Assembly (NCBI GenBank): GCA_017521605.1
Contig: JAFXCD010000005.1
Span: forward strand, 58,876-122,875
DNA: 64,000 nt
DNA from: Lachnospiraceae bacterium
GTDB lineage: Bacteria; Bacillota; Clostridia; Lachnospirales; Lachnospiraceae
Reading direction: 5' to 3'
Part shown: positions 27,911 to 36,668 of the stretch, piece after piece
How positions within the stretch are numbered: position 1 is the stretch's first letter
Layout of the letters: every line of letters starts with the position of its first letter
Made by a program: the position numbers and the translations under genes
Notes under the pieces: model-generated
The model's database searches: none
Seen by the model: the letters and a program-made list of their open reading frames with translations, nothing else
Told to the model about the DNA's origin: nothing

Positions 27911-29227
27911 ATGAATAAGAAAAAGTTAGTTGGAATTGTTTCCATAATAATTGTCCTGTCTATTTTGGTAGGCGTGGGTATATTTGTGCTATCTGAACAT
28001 AAAACCTCCCAAATAAAAGACAAGCTGGACCTGGGTGAAAAATATCTGGAAGAGCTGGAATATGAAAAAGCTTTGGCATATTTTATGGAAGTATTGGAAA
28101 TCGACCCCAAGAATGTGGATGCATATATTGGAATCGTGGATACCTATGTTGCTATGGGCGACTATGAGAAAGCATTGGAATATGCGAAGAGGGGGTATGA
28201 AGAGACCGGGGAAGTGAAGTTACAAGAGAAATTAAAGGAAGTATTTGAATGCAGAGAAATAACAAAGGGTTCATCTGAAGAATTATTAATACAAGGAGAT
28301 TATGTGATTGAGTGGATTGACTCTAATTTAGAAAAGCGTATGCGTGAGGTGACTCAGATTTATGATAGAGACATTTTATATAGTGATGTGAAGGATATCA
28401 CAAATCTGGATTTAAGTATGGGTTGGGAAACAGCAGATACAGATAAAATTAAGAATATTAGTGCATTGAGTAATATGAAAAATTTAAAATATCTGAATTT
28501 GGATAGAAATATAGTTAGCGATATTAGCAACTTGAGTGCGTTGACAAATCTGGAAACATTGTATTTAGACAATAATAATATAACTGACATTAATTCAATA
28601 AGTGAATTAATAAAGTTGGAAGATTTGGTTTTGTCTCGCAATAATATTATTGATATAAGTGCATTAAAAGATTTAATCAATATAAGAAATTTAAATTTGG
28701 ATTACAACAAAGTTATTGATATTAGTGTGTTGGAAGGATTGGCTAATCTGACTACTTTAAGTTTGGGTTATAATAGGGAAATCAGTGATTTTAGTGTGTT
28801 AGGGAAATTGACCAACTTGAGAGAACTTACTTTAAGGCATAATATGATTGGTGATATAAGTATGCTTGGAAGTTTGACAAACTTAACATATTTAGATTTA
28901 TATTCAAACGGTATAAAGGATATAAGTATACTTGGAAATCTAACGCAATTGACATATTTGGATTTAGGATTTAATTCCATGATTGATGATATAAGTATAC
29001 TAGAAAACCTAACGAATTTAACAAGTCTGTCTTTATATTTTACCGGTATTAGTGACATTAATGTGTTAGAAAACTTAGGAAGTTTGTCATGGTTAGAGTT
29101 AGGAGCTACTAATATCAGTGATATTAGTGTATTGGCAAACTTGACTAATTTGCAAACTTTGGGATTACAAGATACAGCGATAGATGATTATTCCTCAGTA
29201 AGTTTTGTATCTGATTTAAGGTATTAG
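27911..29227 (+). CDS. Membrane-anchored TPR and leucine-rich-repeat protein 1
   Basis: About 438 residues: Lys-rich start, membrane helix (5-24), TPR module (LDLGEKYLEELEYEKALAYF, then GDYEKALEYAKRGYEE), a linker with WIDSNLEKRMREVTQIYDRD, then 12 or so 22-residue leucine-rich repeats (LxxLxxLxLxxNxIxDIS) to the end. This repeat type is internalin/SDS22-like and usually binds proteins. N-in topology places TPR and LRR outside. GGGAGG precedes the ATG at 27911. There is no sortase signal. It is the first of four LRR copies in a row. Confidence 0.8.
   Translation: MNKKKLVGIVSIIIVLSILVGVGIFVLSEHKTSQIKDKLDLGEKYLEELEYEKALAYFMEVLEIDPKNVDAYIGIVDTYVAMGDYEKALEYAKRGYEETGEVKLQEKLKEVFECREITKGSSEELLIQGDYVIEWIDSNLEKRMREVTQIYDRDILYSDVKDITNLDLSMGWETADTDKIKNISALSNMKNLKYLNLDRNIVSDISNLSALTNLETLYLDNNNITDINSISELIKLEDLVLSRNNIIDISALKDLINIRNLNLDYNKVIDISVLEGLANLTTLSLGYNREISDFSVLGKLTNLRELTLRHNMIGDISMLGSLTNLTYLDLYSNGIKDISILGNLTQLTYLDLGFNSMIDDISILENLTNLTSLSLYFTGISDINVLENLGSLSWLELGATNISDISVLANLTNLQTLGLQDTAIDDYSSVSFVSDLRY
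28116..28190 (+). repeat. 75-base block identical to 29470-29544
   Basis: The TPR-coding part of LRR gene 1 here is identical base for base to 29470-29544 in LRR gene 2. Flanking sequence differs more, including silent sites, which points to recent gene conversion or duplication. Confidence 0.85.
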
Positions 29228-29264
29228 TACATAATACAAGAAAAAACATAAAGGAAGATAGATT

Positions 29265-30287
29265 ATGACCAAGAAAAAACTCATCATTATAATATCAATC
29301 ATCATCACCCTAGTCATCCTAATAGGCGTAGGAATATTTGCCCTATCTGGTAATAGAACATCCAAAATAGCAGACAAGCTGGACTTGGGTGAAAAATATC
29401 TGGAAGAGCTGGAATATGAGAAGGCTCTGGCTACCTATATGGAAGTGTTGGAAATTGATCCCAAGAATATGGATGCATATATTGGAATCGTGGATACCTA
29501 TGTTGCTATGGGCGACTATGAGAAAGCATTGGAATATGCGAAGAAGGGTTATGAAGAGACAGGCAATGAAGAATTGGGAGCAAAAGCAAAAGATGTAGAG
29601 CGGATGATAGCAAAGAGTGAACCGATTCCCCAACATCTACCGGATGACTTTGTGCTCGATTGGCAAGATGCAAATTTGGAAGCAGCTATGCGAGAGGTGA
29701 CCGGGGTATATGATAGGGACATTGTGTATGGAGATGTAAAGAGTTTGGATTCATTGAGCTTACAGGATAAACAAATCAGTAATATCAGTGCATTGAGTAA
29801 CTTGATAAATTTAAATTCTTTGAATTTAGAAAATAATAATATAAGTGATATCAGTTCCATAAGTACTTTGAAAAATATGAAAAGTCTGTATTTGGGTGTC
29901 AATAATATTAAGGATATTAGCGTATTAAGTAACTTAACTGAACTGGAAAATTTAAGTCTGGATCATAACATGATTAGTGATGTGAGTCCACTAAAGAACT
30001 TGACAAAGCTGGAATATTTGGGACTGAGCTACAATTTTAATACATTAAGTGATATTAGTGCTTTGAAGGGTTTGACTAATTTGAAATGTTTAGTTTTAGA
30101 CCATAATAAAATCAGCGATATTAGTATAGTGAGTAATCTCAATAATCTGGTGGCTTTGTATTTGCACAACAATGTAATAAGTGATATTAGTGCTTTAGGA
30201 GGATTAACGAAGCTTGAGAAACTAACATTGTATGATAACCCCATAAGTGATTATTCAATAGTCAATTTCGTTTCGGATTTGCAATAA
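29265..30287 (+). CDS. Membrane-anchored TPR and leucine-rich-repeat protein 2
   Basis: A 340-residue protein with the same plan: helix (5-24), TPR module (30-105), linker, LRR block of about 8 repeats such as LSNLTELENLSLDHNMISDVS, and the shared ending 'PISDYSIVNFVSDLQ'. A 75-base stretch of its TPR region is identical to LRR protein 1, which indicates recent duplication or gene conversion. It lies 37 bases after its neighbour. It is likely an outside ligand-binding partner; the target is unknown. Confidence 0.8.
   Translation: MTKKKLIIIISIIITLVILIGVGIFALSGNRTSKIADKLDLGEKYLEELEYEKALATYMEVLEIDPKNMDAYIGIVDTYVAMGDYEKALEYAKKGYEETGNEELGAKAKDVERMIAKSEPIPQHLPDDFVLDWQDANLEAAMREVTGVYDRDIVYGDVKSLDSLSLQDKQISNISALSNLINLNSLNLENNNISDISSISTLKNMKSLYLGVNNIKDISVLSNLTELENLSLDHNMISDVSPLKNLTKLEYLGLSYNFNTLSDISALKGLTNLKCLVLDHNKISDISIVSNLNNLVALYLHNNVISDISALGGLTKLEKLTLYDNPISDYSIVNFVSDLQ
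29470..29544 (+). repeat. 75-base block identical to 28116-28190
   Basis: Second copy of the block described for LRR gene 1; it encodes the second TPR motif of LRR protein 2. Confidence 0.85.
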
Positions 30288-30329
30288 TGATATTGGGACA
30301 AATATAAATATACAAAGGAGAAGAGACTT

Positions 30330-31403
30330 ATGACCAAGAAAAAACTCATAATTTTAATATCAATTATGGTCGCCCTTGCCATCTTAGTTGGCGTAGGAAT
30401 ATTTGCCCTGTCCGGAAATAAAACTTCTAAAATAGCAGACAAGCTGGACCTGGGAGAAAAATATCTGGAAGAGCTGGAATATGAGAAGGCTCTGGCTACC
30501 TATATGGAAGTGTTGGAAATTGACCCGAAAAGTATGGAAGCATATTTAGGTATGGCTGAAGTATACATAGCAATGGGCGAGTATGAGGAAGCTTTGAAAG
30601 TCTTGGAAGAAGGCTATAGTAAGACTTCAGCTACTCAATTGGCAACCAAGAAGAATGAAGTGGAGGCATTGATTGTAGGAGCCAAGGCAACGAATGAACC
30701 CTCAGAGGCATCAATACCGGATGACTTTGTTATCGATTGGAAGGATCCTAATCTGGAAGCAAGGATACGTGAGAATATTAATGTTTATGACAGGGAGATT
30801 GTTTATGGTGATGTCAAGGACATTATAAAATTGGAATTGAATAAGGATAATCAAGCGGAAGAATCAACAAAAATCAAAAATATTAGTGCATTAAGTAATT
30901 TTACAAGTTTGGCATATTTAGAATTGTATAATAATTCTATCAGTGATATTAGCATATTAAGCAATTTGACGAATTTGACAAGCTTGAATATTGGAGGGAA
31001 TCCTATCAGCGATATTAGTGCATTAAGTAATCTGACAAATTTGGAAGAACTGGTTTTAAATTCCTGCCCGATTGGCGACCTTAGCCCGTTAAGTAAATTG
31101 GAGAAGCTGAGTTATCTGGATATGAATTTAACCGGTGTCAGTGATATTAGTGCCTTGAGTAATCTAACAAGTTTGAAAACACTATATGCGGGTGGCAACG
31201 GAATCAGTGATGTCAGTCCATTAGGAGGTTTGACAAATTTGGAATTCTTGTATTTGTATACCAATCAGGTCAGTGATGTCAGTGCGTTGAGCAATCTGAC
31301 AAATTTGCAATGGCTGTATTTGGATGATAATCCCATTACTGATTGTTCAGCAGTAAGTCATGTGCCTAATTTGTTTTATTGGCGTGATGGACAACATTAT
31401 TAA
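30330..31403 (+). CDS. Membrane-anchored TPR and leucine-rich-repeat protein 3
   Basis: A 357-residue member of the family. Helix (5-24), TPR module with a different third helix (EYEEALKVLEEGYSKTS), linker with VIDWKDPNLEARIRENINVY, then about 8 LRR units (LSNLTNLEELVLNSCPIGDLS is typical) and an end that has lost the usual 'FVSDL' (HVPNLFYW instead). A 64-base block around its membrane helix is identical to the next gene, although their ectodomains are unrelated. Only 13 bases separate the two. Confidence 0.8.
   Translation: MTKKKLIILISIMVALAILVGVGIFALSGNKTSKIADKLDLGEKYLEELEYEKALATYMEVLEIDPKSMEAYLGMAEVYIAMGEYEEALKVLEEGYSKTSATQLATKKNEVEALIVGAKATNEPSEASIPDDFVIDWKDPNLEARIRENINVYDREIVYGDVKDIIKLELNKDNQAEESTKIKNISALSNFTSLAYLELYNNSISDISILSNLTNLTSLNIGGNPISDISALSNLTNLEELVLNSCPIGDLSPLSKLEKLSYLDMNLTGVSDISALSNLTSLKTLYAGGNGISDVSPLGGLTNLEFLYLYTNQVSDVSALSNLTNLQWLYLDDNPITDCSAVSHVPNLFYWRDGQHY
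30385..30448 (+). repeat. 64-base block identical to 31472-31535
   Basis: This block covers the end of the membrane helix and start of the TPR module in LRR gene 3. It is identical in the next gene even though their ectodomains are unrelated. Confidence 0.85.
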
Positions 31404-31416
31404 GAGGAGAAAAATC

Positions 31417-32892
31417 ATGAATAAGAAAAAAATATCTATATTAATATCAATCATGATCATCCTAGCCATCCTAGTTGGCGTAGGAATATTTGCCCTGTCC
31501 GGAAATAAAACTTCTAAAATAGCAGACAAGCTGGATCTGGGAGAAAAATATCTGGAAGAGCTGGAATATGAAAAGGCACTGGCATATTTTATGGAAGTAT
31601 TGGAAATCGACCCCAAGAATGTGGATGCATATTTAGGTATTGCTGATGTTTATGTAGCAATGGGAGAGCATCAGAAAGCTTTAGAGATTTTGGATGTAGG
31701 TTATCAGGAAACCGAAAATGAGAAGATGGTAGAAAAATTTGAAGAAGTAGAAGCTTTAATGTCAAGCGAAGCGGATTCAGTGCCAGAGGAAGATGACTTT
31801 GTAATCGAGGGAGAAAAATTGCCGTCTTCTTTATATTTTGTTTGTATTGACGGAATACAGTTTAATTTACCATTTCAGCTTTCAGAGTTGGAAAAGGTTG
31901 GTTTTGATTTAACAGAGTGTAAGGGGACAATGTTGGAATCCGGCGGAGAGACTCATTATTGGTTGAAGAAAAAGGATGTGTCTTACATATTTTATGTTTA
32001 TAATCAAAATGAGACTGAAAGTAGTGTAATGGATGCAATGGTTTACAGCATGGGACTAAGTGTGGATGATTGTGCCAAAGTGAAATTTCGAACAATAGGA
32101 GACATTGAATACGGAAGTGATATGGAGTTTGTTAACTCTGTTTCATTGAAGTATGAAGGAGATTCAATCGAGGTGGATGATGGACGTACTATTTTCAATT
32201 TTGCAGAGAACAATGAATTGAGGCAGTTTTATAGAATCGATGTGGGACCGGAAGGGTTCGCACAATATTTTGAGGTTTACAATCGCGATGACTCTTACTT
32301 GTATAGTGTGGATAGGGTGGGAAGATTTTTGGAGTATAGCCCGGAACCGGAAGCAGAAATCCCGGAAGAAATATTACAGCTGATAGAGAACGGGAAAGAT
32401 GAAAAGTTTTTTATGTTTGTAGACGGGGTTAAATATACAGTACCGTTTAAGGTTTCAGAGCTGGAAAAGGCAGGATTTGATTTGACTGATTATAAAGAAG
32501 AAATGTTGGAGCCAAGAGGTAATACTCATTTTGGGTTGAGGAAAAATAATATTCAATATTGGTTCCTCATAACAAATCAAAGTGATATCACCAGTAGTGT
32601 AATGGATTGTATTGTTTATCACACTGGTTTGGATGTGGTGTGTTATCCTAAGGCTGGTGCTATATTTCATGGAGGCATGAGATATGGCACGGATGAAGAA
32701 ACTGTAAAAGCTATTTGTGAAACTTATGGAGGTAATATACATGATCCGGGGGATGGAAGAACCATTTACAATATATGGACGGGTTTAGGACAGTCATATA
32801 GAGTTGATATTAGCCCGGAGGGAATTGCAACCTATTTTGAATTCTATAGTAGCAATTTTGAGGAAGTGAATACAATTGAAATAGTAGAGTAG
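31417..32892 (+). CDS. Membrane-anchored TPR protein with a duplicated unknown ectodomain
   Basis: About 491 residues. The helix and TPR module match the LRR proteins, but residues after 130 are not LRR. They hold two copies of a roughly 165-residue domain: FVCIDGIQFNLPFQLSELEK versus FMFVDGVKYTVPFKVSELEK, with later shared pieces VDDGRTIFNF versus GDGRTIYNI and IDVGPEG versus VDISPEG. I recognise no family. I chose the ATG at 31417 (AAGAGGAGA upstream); the open frame extends upstream into the end of LRR gene 3. It shows that the family swaps ectodomains while keeping the anchor. Confidence 0.75.
   Translation: MNKKKISILISIMIILAILVGVGIFALSGNKTSKIADKLDLGEKYLEELEYEKALAYFMEVLEIDPKNVDAYLGIADVYVAMGEHQKALEILDVGYQETENEKMVEKFEEVEALMSSEADSVPEEDDFVIEGEKLPSSLYFVCIDGIQFNLPFQLSELEKVGFDLTECKGTMLESGGETHYWLKKKDVSYIFYVYNQNETESSVMDAMVYSMGLSVDDCAKVKFRTIGDIEYGSDMEFVNSVSLKYEGDSIEVDDGRTIFNFAENNELRQFYRIDVGPEGFAQYFEVYNRDDSYLYSVDRVGRFLEYSPEPEAEIPEEILQLIENGKDEKFFMFVDGVKYTVPFKVSELEKAGFDLTDYKEEMLEPRGNTHFGLRKNNIQYWFLITNQSDITSSVMDCIVYHTGLDVVCYPKAGAIFHGGMRYGTDEETVKAICETYGGNIHDPGDGRTIYNIWTGLGQSYRVDISPEGIATYFEFYSSNFEEVNTIEIVE
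31472..31535 (+). repeat. 64-base block identical to 30385-30448
   Basis: Second copy, in the gene with the duplicated non-LRR ectodomain. Confidence 0.85.
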
Positions 32893-32978
32893 TCAAGTGG
32901 TGCAAGGACTACAAAGAAATTTAAGTGAATTACGAAGTATTACTTTCAGGAATAATTTATTGAGAAAGGTTACTGAAT

Positions 32979-34352
32979 ATGACCAAGAAAAAAATTATTA
33001 TTTTAATATCAATTATTGTCGTCCTTGTTGTCTTAATCGGCATAGGAATATTTGCCCTATCCGGTGATAAATCCTCCAAGATAGCAGAAAAGCTGGATTT
33101 GGGTGAAAAATACCTTGATGAGCTGGAATATGAAAAGGCGCTGGCATATTTTATGGAAGTATTGGAAATTGACCCCATGAATGTGGATGCATATGTTGGA
33201 ATTGTGGATACTTATATCGCAATGGGTGATTATGAGAAGGCACTTGAATACGCGCAGAAAGGTTATGAAGAGACCGGTGATGCAAGGCTGGAGACAAAGG
33301 TAAAAGAGATAGAGCTGATGATGGTAAATTTAAAACCAATCCCGGAAGTAGCACCGGAATCCAATACTTCTCCAATATCGGATGACTATGTAATTGACTG
33401 GAAGGATCCAAATCTGGAAACTGCGATACGTGAAGCGACCGAAATTTATGATAGAGATATTGTGTATGGCGATGTGAAGGATATTAAGCTATTGAATCTG
33501 TCAGGTTATGGTATTAGTGATATTAGTGCTTTAGAGGTACTTACAGGTTTGGAAAAGTTGGGATTGAATGAAAACGAAATCACAGATATCAGTGTTTTGC
33601 AAAAACTGACTAATTTGAAAGAATTAGGTTTAAGTGACAATAATATCAGCGATATCAGTGCATTAAGCAATTTGATAAATCTGCAATACTTGACATTAGC
33701 ATACAATGAGATTAAAGATATAAGTGCATTGAGTAATCTTACACAATTAATATATTTGAGTTTGTATTGGAATCAAATCAGTGACATAAGTGCTTTAGGT
33801 AAATTGAAGAATTTGCAGGATTTAAATGTGGCTGTCAATCAAATCAATGATATCAGTGGATTGCGAGAGATTCCTATTTTGATGGAACTGAATATAAGTT
33901 CTAATAAAATAAGTGATATTAGTGAGTTGAGTGATTTGATATACTTGATGCAATTGGATTTAAGTCATAATGAAATTAATGATATTAGTTCTTTGGGGGG
34001 ATTAAGTTATTTAGAAGAGTTATCCCTTAGTACGAATCAGATTAAGGATATTAGTGCTTTGGGTTCTTTGACAAATTTAAAAAAATTGTATTTGAACAGC
34101 AATTTAATTAGTGATATCAGTGCGATTGGAACCTTGACAGATTTGAGAGAACTGGATTTGGGTGGCAATATGATTAAGGATATTGGTATATTAGCTTCCA
34201 TAATTAATTTGGAAACACTGAATTTAGGCGGGAATGAGATTAGTGATATCAGTGTTTTGGGAAATCTGACCAATTTGAGAGAGGTTAGATTAGCTGGACT
34301 TCCAATCAGCGATTATTCGGCAGTTAGTTTTGTGCGAGCAGTGTATTATTAG
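32979..34352 (+). CDS. Membrane-anchored TPR and leucine-rich-repeat protein 4
   Basis: A 457-residue member and the largest LRR copy. Helix (5-24), TPR module, linker (VIDWKDPNLETAIREATEIYD), then about 13 LRR units with the strict pattern NxIxDISxLxxLxxLxxLxL, ending 'PISDYSAVSFVRAVYY'. It follows the non-LRR member by 86 bases, with GAGAAAGG upstream. The regular repeats predict a long curved binding surface outside the cell. Confidence 0.8.
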   Translation: MTKKKIIILISIIVVLVVLIGIGIFALSGDKSSKIAEKLDLGEKYLDELEYEKALAYFMEVLEIDPMNVDAYVGIVDTYIAMGDYEKALEYAQKGYEETGDARLETKVKEIELMMVNLKPIPEVAPESNTSPISDDYVIDWKDPNLETAIREATEIYDRDIVYGDVKDIKLLNLSGYGISDISALEVLTGLEKLGLNENEITDISVLQKLTNLKELGLSDNNISDISALSNLINLQYLTLAYNEIKDISALSNLTQLIYLSLYWNQISDISALGKLKNLQDLNVAVNQINDISGLREIPILMELNISSNKISDISELSDLIYLMQLDLSHNEINDISSLGGLSYLEELSLSTNQIKDISALGSLTNLKKLYLNSNLISDISAIGTLTDLRELDLGGNMIKDIGILASIINLETLNLGGNEISDISVLGNLTNLREVRLAGLPISDYSAVSFVRAVYY

Positions 34353-34382
34353 GATATAAAAAATATAAAGGAGAAGTAACTA

Positions 34383-35558
34383 ATGACAAAGAAAAAGATT
34401 ATGCTCGTAATAGCTATTGTTATTGCCATAGCTATTCTGGCAGGTATAGGAGTGTTTGTTTTATCGGGAGATAAATCTTCTAAGATAGAGGATAAACTTG
34501 ATTTTGGCAAGAAATATCTGGATGAATTGGAATATGAAAAGGCCCTGGTTTATTTCATAGAGGCATTGGAAATTGATCCTATGAATGTAGAGGCATATCT
34601 GGGAATCATTGATACCTATATAGCAATGAGCGACTATGAAAAGGCGCTGGAATATGCTCAGAAAGGATATGAGGTGACCGGAGATGTAAGGTTGGAGGAA
34701 AAGGTAAAAGAGGTAGAAGGATTGTTAAAGCCTGTAGCCCCCAAACCTGAAGCAACACCGGAACCTACTGCTCCTCCAATTCCCGATGATTTCGTGATTG
34801 AGTGGAAAGACACAAATCTGGAAAGTGCCATACGCGAAGTGACAGGGATTTATGATAGGGATATTGTGTATGGAGATGTGAAGGATTTGGAAGAGCTGCG
34901 TTTGGTAGAGAAGAATATTATGGATATTAAGGCACTGGTGAACTTCACAAACTTGAAAATCCTGGATTTGTCAAATAATCAAATCAGTGATATTAGTGTA
35001 TTAGCCGGTTTAACTAATCTGGAAACTTTGTATATGCCATATAATCTGCTCAGTGATATTAGTGCACTAAGTAGTTTGACTAATTTAAAAACATTAAGTA
35101 TACGAAACAATCAGATTAGTGACATCAATGTACTGAGTGATTTGACAAGTTTGATAAGTTTGAATTTATCAGAGAATCCTATAAGCGATTTCAGCATAAT
35201 AAGCAGTTTATCTCAGTTGGAGATTTTGTCTTTGAATTGCTGTCAAATAAGTGATATCAGTATGCTGGAGAATTTGACAAATTTGTCCCTGCTATATATG
35301 TGGGGAAATAACATCAGTGATATCGGTACGCTAAGTAAACTGACAAGTTTGACAACGTTGTGGCTGCATAATAATCAAATCAGCGATATTAGTGCATTAA
35401 GCAGTCTGGCAAATTTGCAGATTTTGTATTTGGGAGGTAACCAAATCAATGATGTCAGCCCACTGGGTAGCTTAACAAGTTTGATATATTTGGATTTGTA
35501 TGGTAATCCCATCACGGATTTTGCCCCGGTAAGTTTCGTAGAGGAACTTGTATATTAA
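34383..35558 (+). CDS. Membrane-anchored TPR and leucine-rich-repeat protein 5
   Basis: A 391-residue protein, last of the tandem array. Helix (4-24), TPR module (FGKKYLDELEYEKALVYFIE), a Pro-rich linker (APKPEATPEPTAPP), the conserved WKDTNLESAIREVTGIYDRD segment, then about 10 LRR units and the end 'PITDFAPVSFVEELVY'. It lies 30 bases after LRR protein 4. It is followed by a convergent minus-strand gene, which ends the 32-kb co-oriented block. Confidence 0.8.
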   Translation: MTKKKIMLVIAIVIAIAILAGIGVFVLSGDKSSKIEDKLDFGKKYLDELEYEKALVYFIEALEIDPMNVEAYLGIIDTYIAMSDYEKALEYAQKGYEVTGDVRLEEKVKEVEGLLKPVAPKPEATPEPTAPPIPDDFVIEWKDTNLESAIREVTGIYDRDIVYGDVKDLEELRLVEKNIMDIKALVNFTNLKILDLSNNQISDISVLAGLTNLETLYMPYNLLSDISALSSLTNLKTLSIRNNQISDINVLSDLTSLISLNLSENPISDFSIISSLSQLEILSLNCCQISDISMLENLTNLSLLYMWGNNISDIGTLSKLTSLTTLWLHNNQISDISALSSLANLQILYLGGNQINDVSPLGSLTSLIYLDLYGNPITDFAPVSFVEELVY

Positions 35559-35599
35559 TGCTGCAAAAATAATCTGACAAGCCTTCACAACTTACATAC

Positions 35600-36073
35600 C
35601 TATGCAAGCTGTGCTAATAAAAATAACACGGCTAATAAAGTAAAGAGCACCATATTATTACCAAGTGAGCGCAGTAGATTTTTAGCAAATTCAGTCTCTC
35701 TGGGGCCATAAATAAACAAAAATAAAAGTTTTGTTACTTCGTAAGCAATAAAGCAAACAAAATAGGCCCACCAATTAAAATGAAGCAGGATGGTTATTAA
35801 AGTCATTAACAGAAAGAGAAAAATTTCCAAAAACAGGTCACCAAAGGGAATCTTGCTTTTGCAATAATGACAGGCACCGTGGTTTTTTATGTAAGCAAAA
35901 ATGGGAAGCTGGTCCTTTAGCTTAATTTTGTTGTTGCAGATAGGGCAATAACAATCAGGATTATTAATGGACAATGTACTACCCTTTAAAAGACGTAAAA
36001 TATCAGTTGTGGCATAAGCTCCCAAAATATAATACACCAGGCAAATTGTGAAACGAATTATTATTGTTTGCAT
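35600..36073 (-). CDS. Stand-alone prepilin-peptidase N-terminal (DiS_P_DiS-type) domain protein
   Basis: A 157-residue membrane protein. Residues 42-85 hold two CxxC pairs in the order CPICNNKIKLKDQLPIFAY and CHYCKSKIPFGDLFLEI. This is the zinc-ribbon-like pattern of the N-terminal domain of bifunctional prepilin peptidases, tied to N-methylation of pilins. Three or four membrane helices surround it. The A24 protease half with its two Asp is absent. The Tad peptidase at 11987 has the reverse condition, so this may be a detached methyltransferase-type partner. It is convergent with the last LRR gene and divergent from the gene at 36237. Confidence 0.72.
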   Translation of the reverse strand: MQTIIIRFTICLVYYILGAYATTDILRLLKGSTLSINNPDCYCPICNNKIKLKDQLPIFAYIKNHGACHYCKSKIPFGDLFLEIFLFLLMTLITILLHFNWWAYFVCFIAYEVTKLLFLFIYGPRETEFAKNLLRSLGNNMVLFTLLAVLFLLAQLA

Positions 36074-36140
36074 GTTATCCTCGTCAGTTGTTCATTATTT
36101 GGTAGCAAAGCACTATAGAATATTATGACTACCAGCTATT

Positions 36141-36177
36141 AAAGTATACCACATAACTTGATAGTGTGGTATACTTT
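36141..36177. promoter_or_regulatory. Perfect 13-bp palindrome with mirrored extended -10 elements
   Basis: AAAGTATACCACA and its exact reverse complement are separated by 11 bases, between two divergent genes. Each arm contains TGGTATACT, an extended -10 pattern, pointing outward in each direction. This could be a divergent promoter with a built-in operator, or a transcribed hairpin. Confidence 0.45.
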
Positions 36178-36236
36178 ATTTGTGCGTAAGAGATGTTGCT
36201 TATGGGTGTTTAGAGTAATGGAAAAGGGGATAAAGT

Positions 36237-36668
36237 ATGGAGTTTATGGTGGTATTGATTATAGCGATTGTAATCTGCCTGATACTGAATGTCAGCTTGT
36301 ATTATATCCTGTCCGGTATTCTTATATTGGTAGGTATTATAACGGTTCTTTTTTCGGTAAGCTTTTTGTACTGTTTCATTGTTTTGCTGTGTTCCAAGTG
36401 TAAAGAAGCGGAATTTGTACGCATTGGTCCGGCAAAGGGAGAACGGTTTCAAGTGGCTTTTTATATGGTGGATGGGGAAGCGTATCCCTGCATGTTTCCA
36501 AGAGAAGCCATATTAGAGGATAAATTGTACAGAAAAGACAGAAAATACCGGGTAATGTGGAATTCACGAAAGGGCAAGGTATTTGACAGATATGCTTGTA
36601 TGACCTGCGTTTTAGGGCTTTTGGTAAGTGTGGCTTTGAGTGTGGGTATTGCGTATGTGTTTCTGTGA
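36237..36668 (+). CDS. Small membrane protein, unknown function
   Basis: A 143-residue protein with a hydrophobic N-terminal third (two membrane helices, residues 2-55), a soluble middle (KGERFQVAFYMVDGEAYPCMF, KDRKYRVMWNSRKGKVFD) and a final membrane helix. The middle looks like a small beta domain facing the cytoplasm or outside. I do not recognise a family. The stop overlaps the next start by one base (TGATG), so the two proteins are probably made together. A weak AAGGGG site lies upstream of the ATG. Confidence 0.6.
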   Translation: MEFMVVLIIAIVICLILNVSLYYILSGILILVGIITVLFSVSFLYCFIVLLCSKCKEAEFVRIGPAKGERFQVAFYMVDGEAYPCMFPREAILEDKLYRKDRKYRVMWNSRKGKVFDRYACMTCVLGLLVSVALSVGIAYVFL

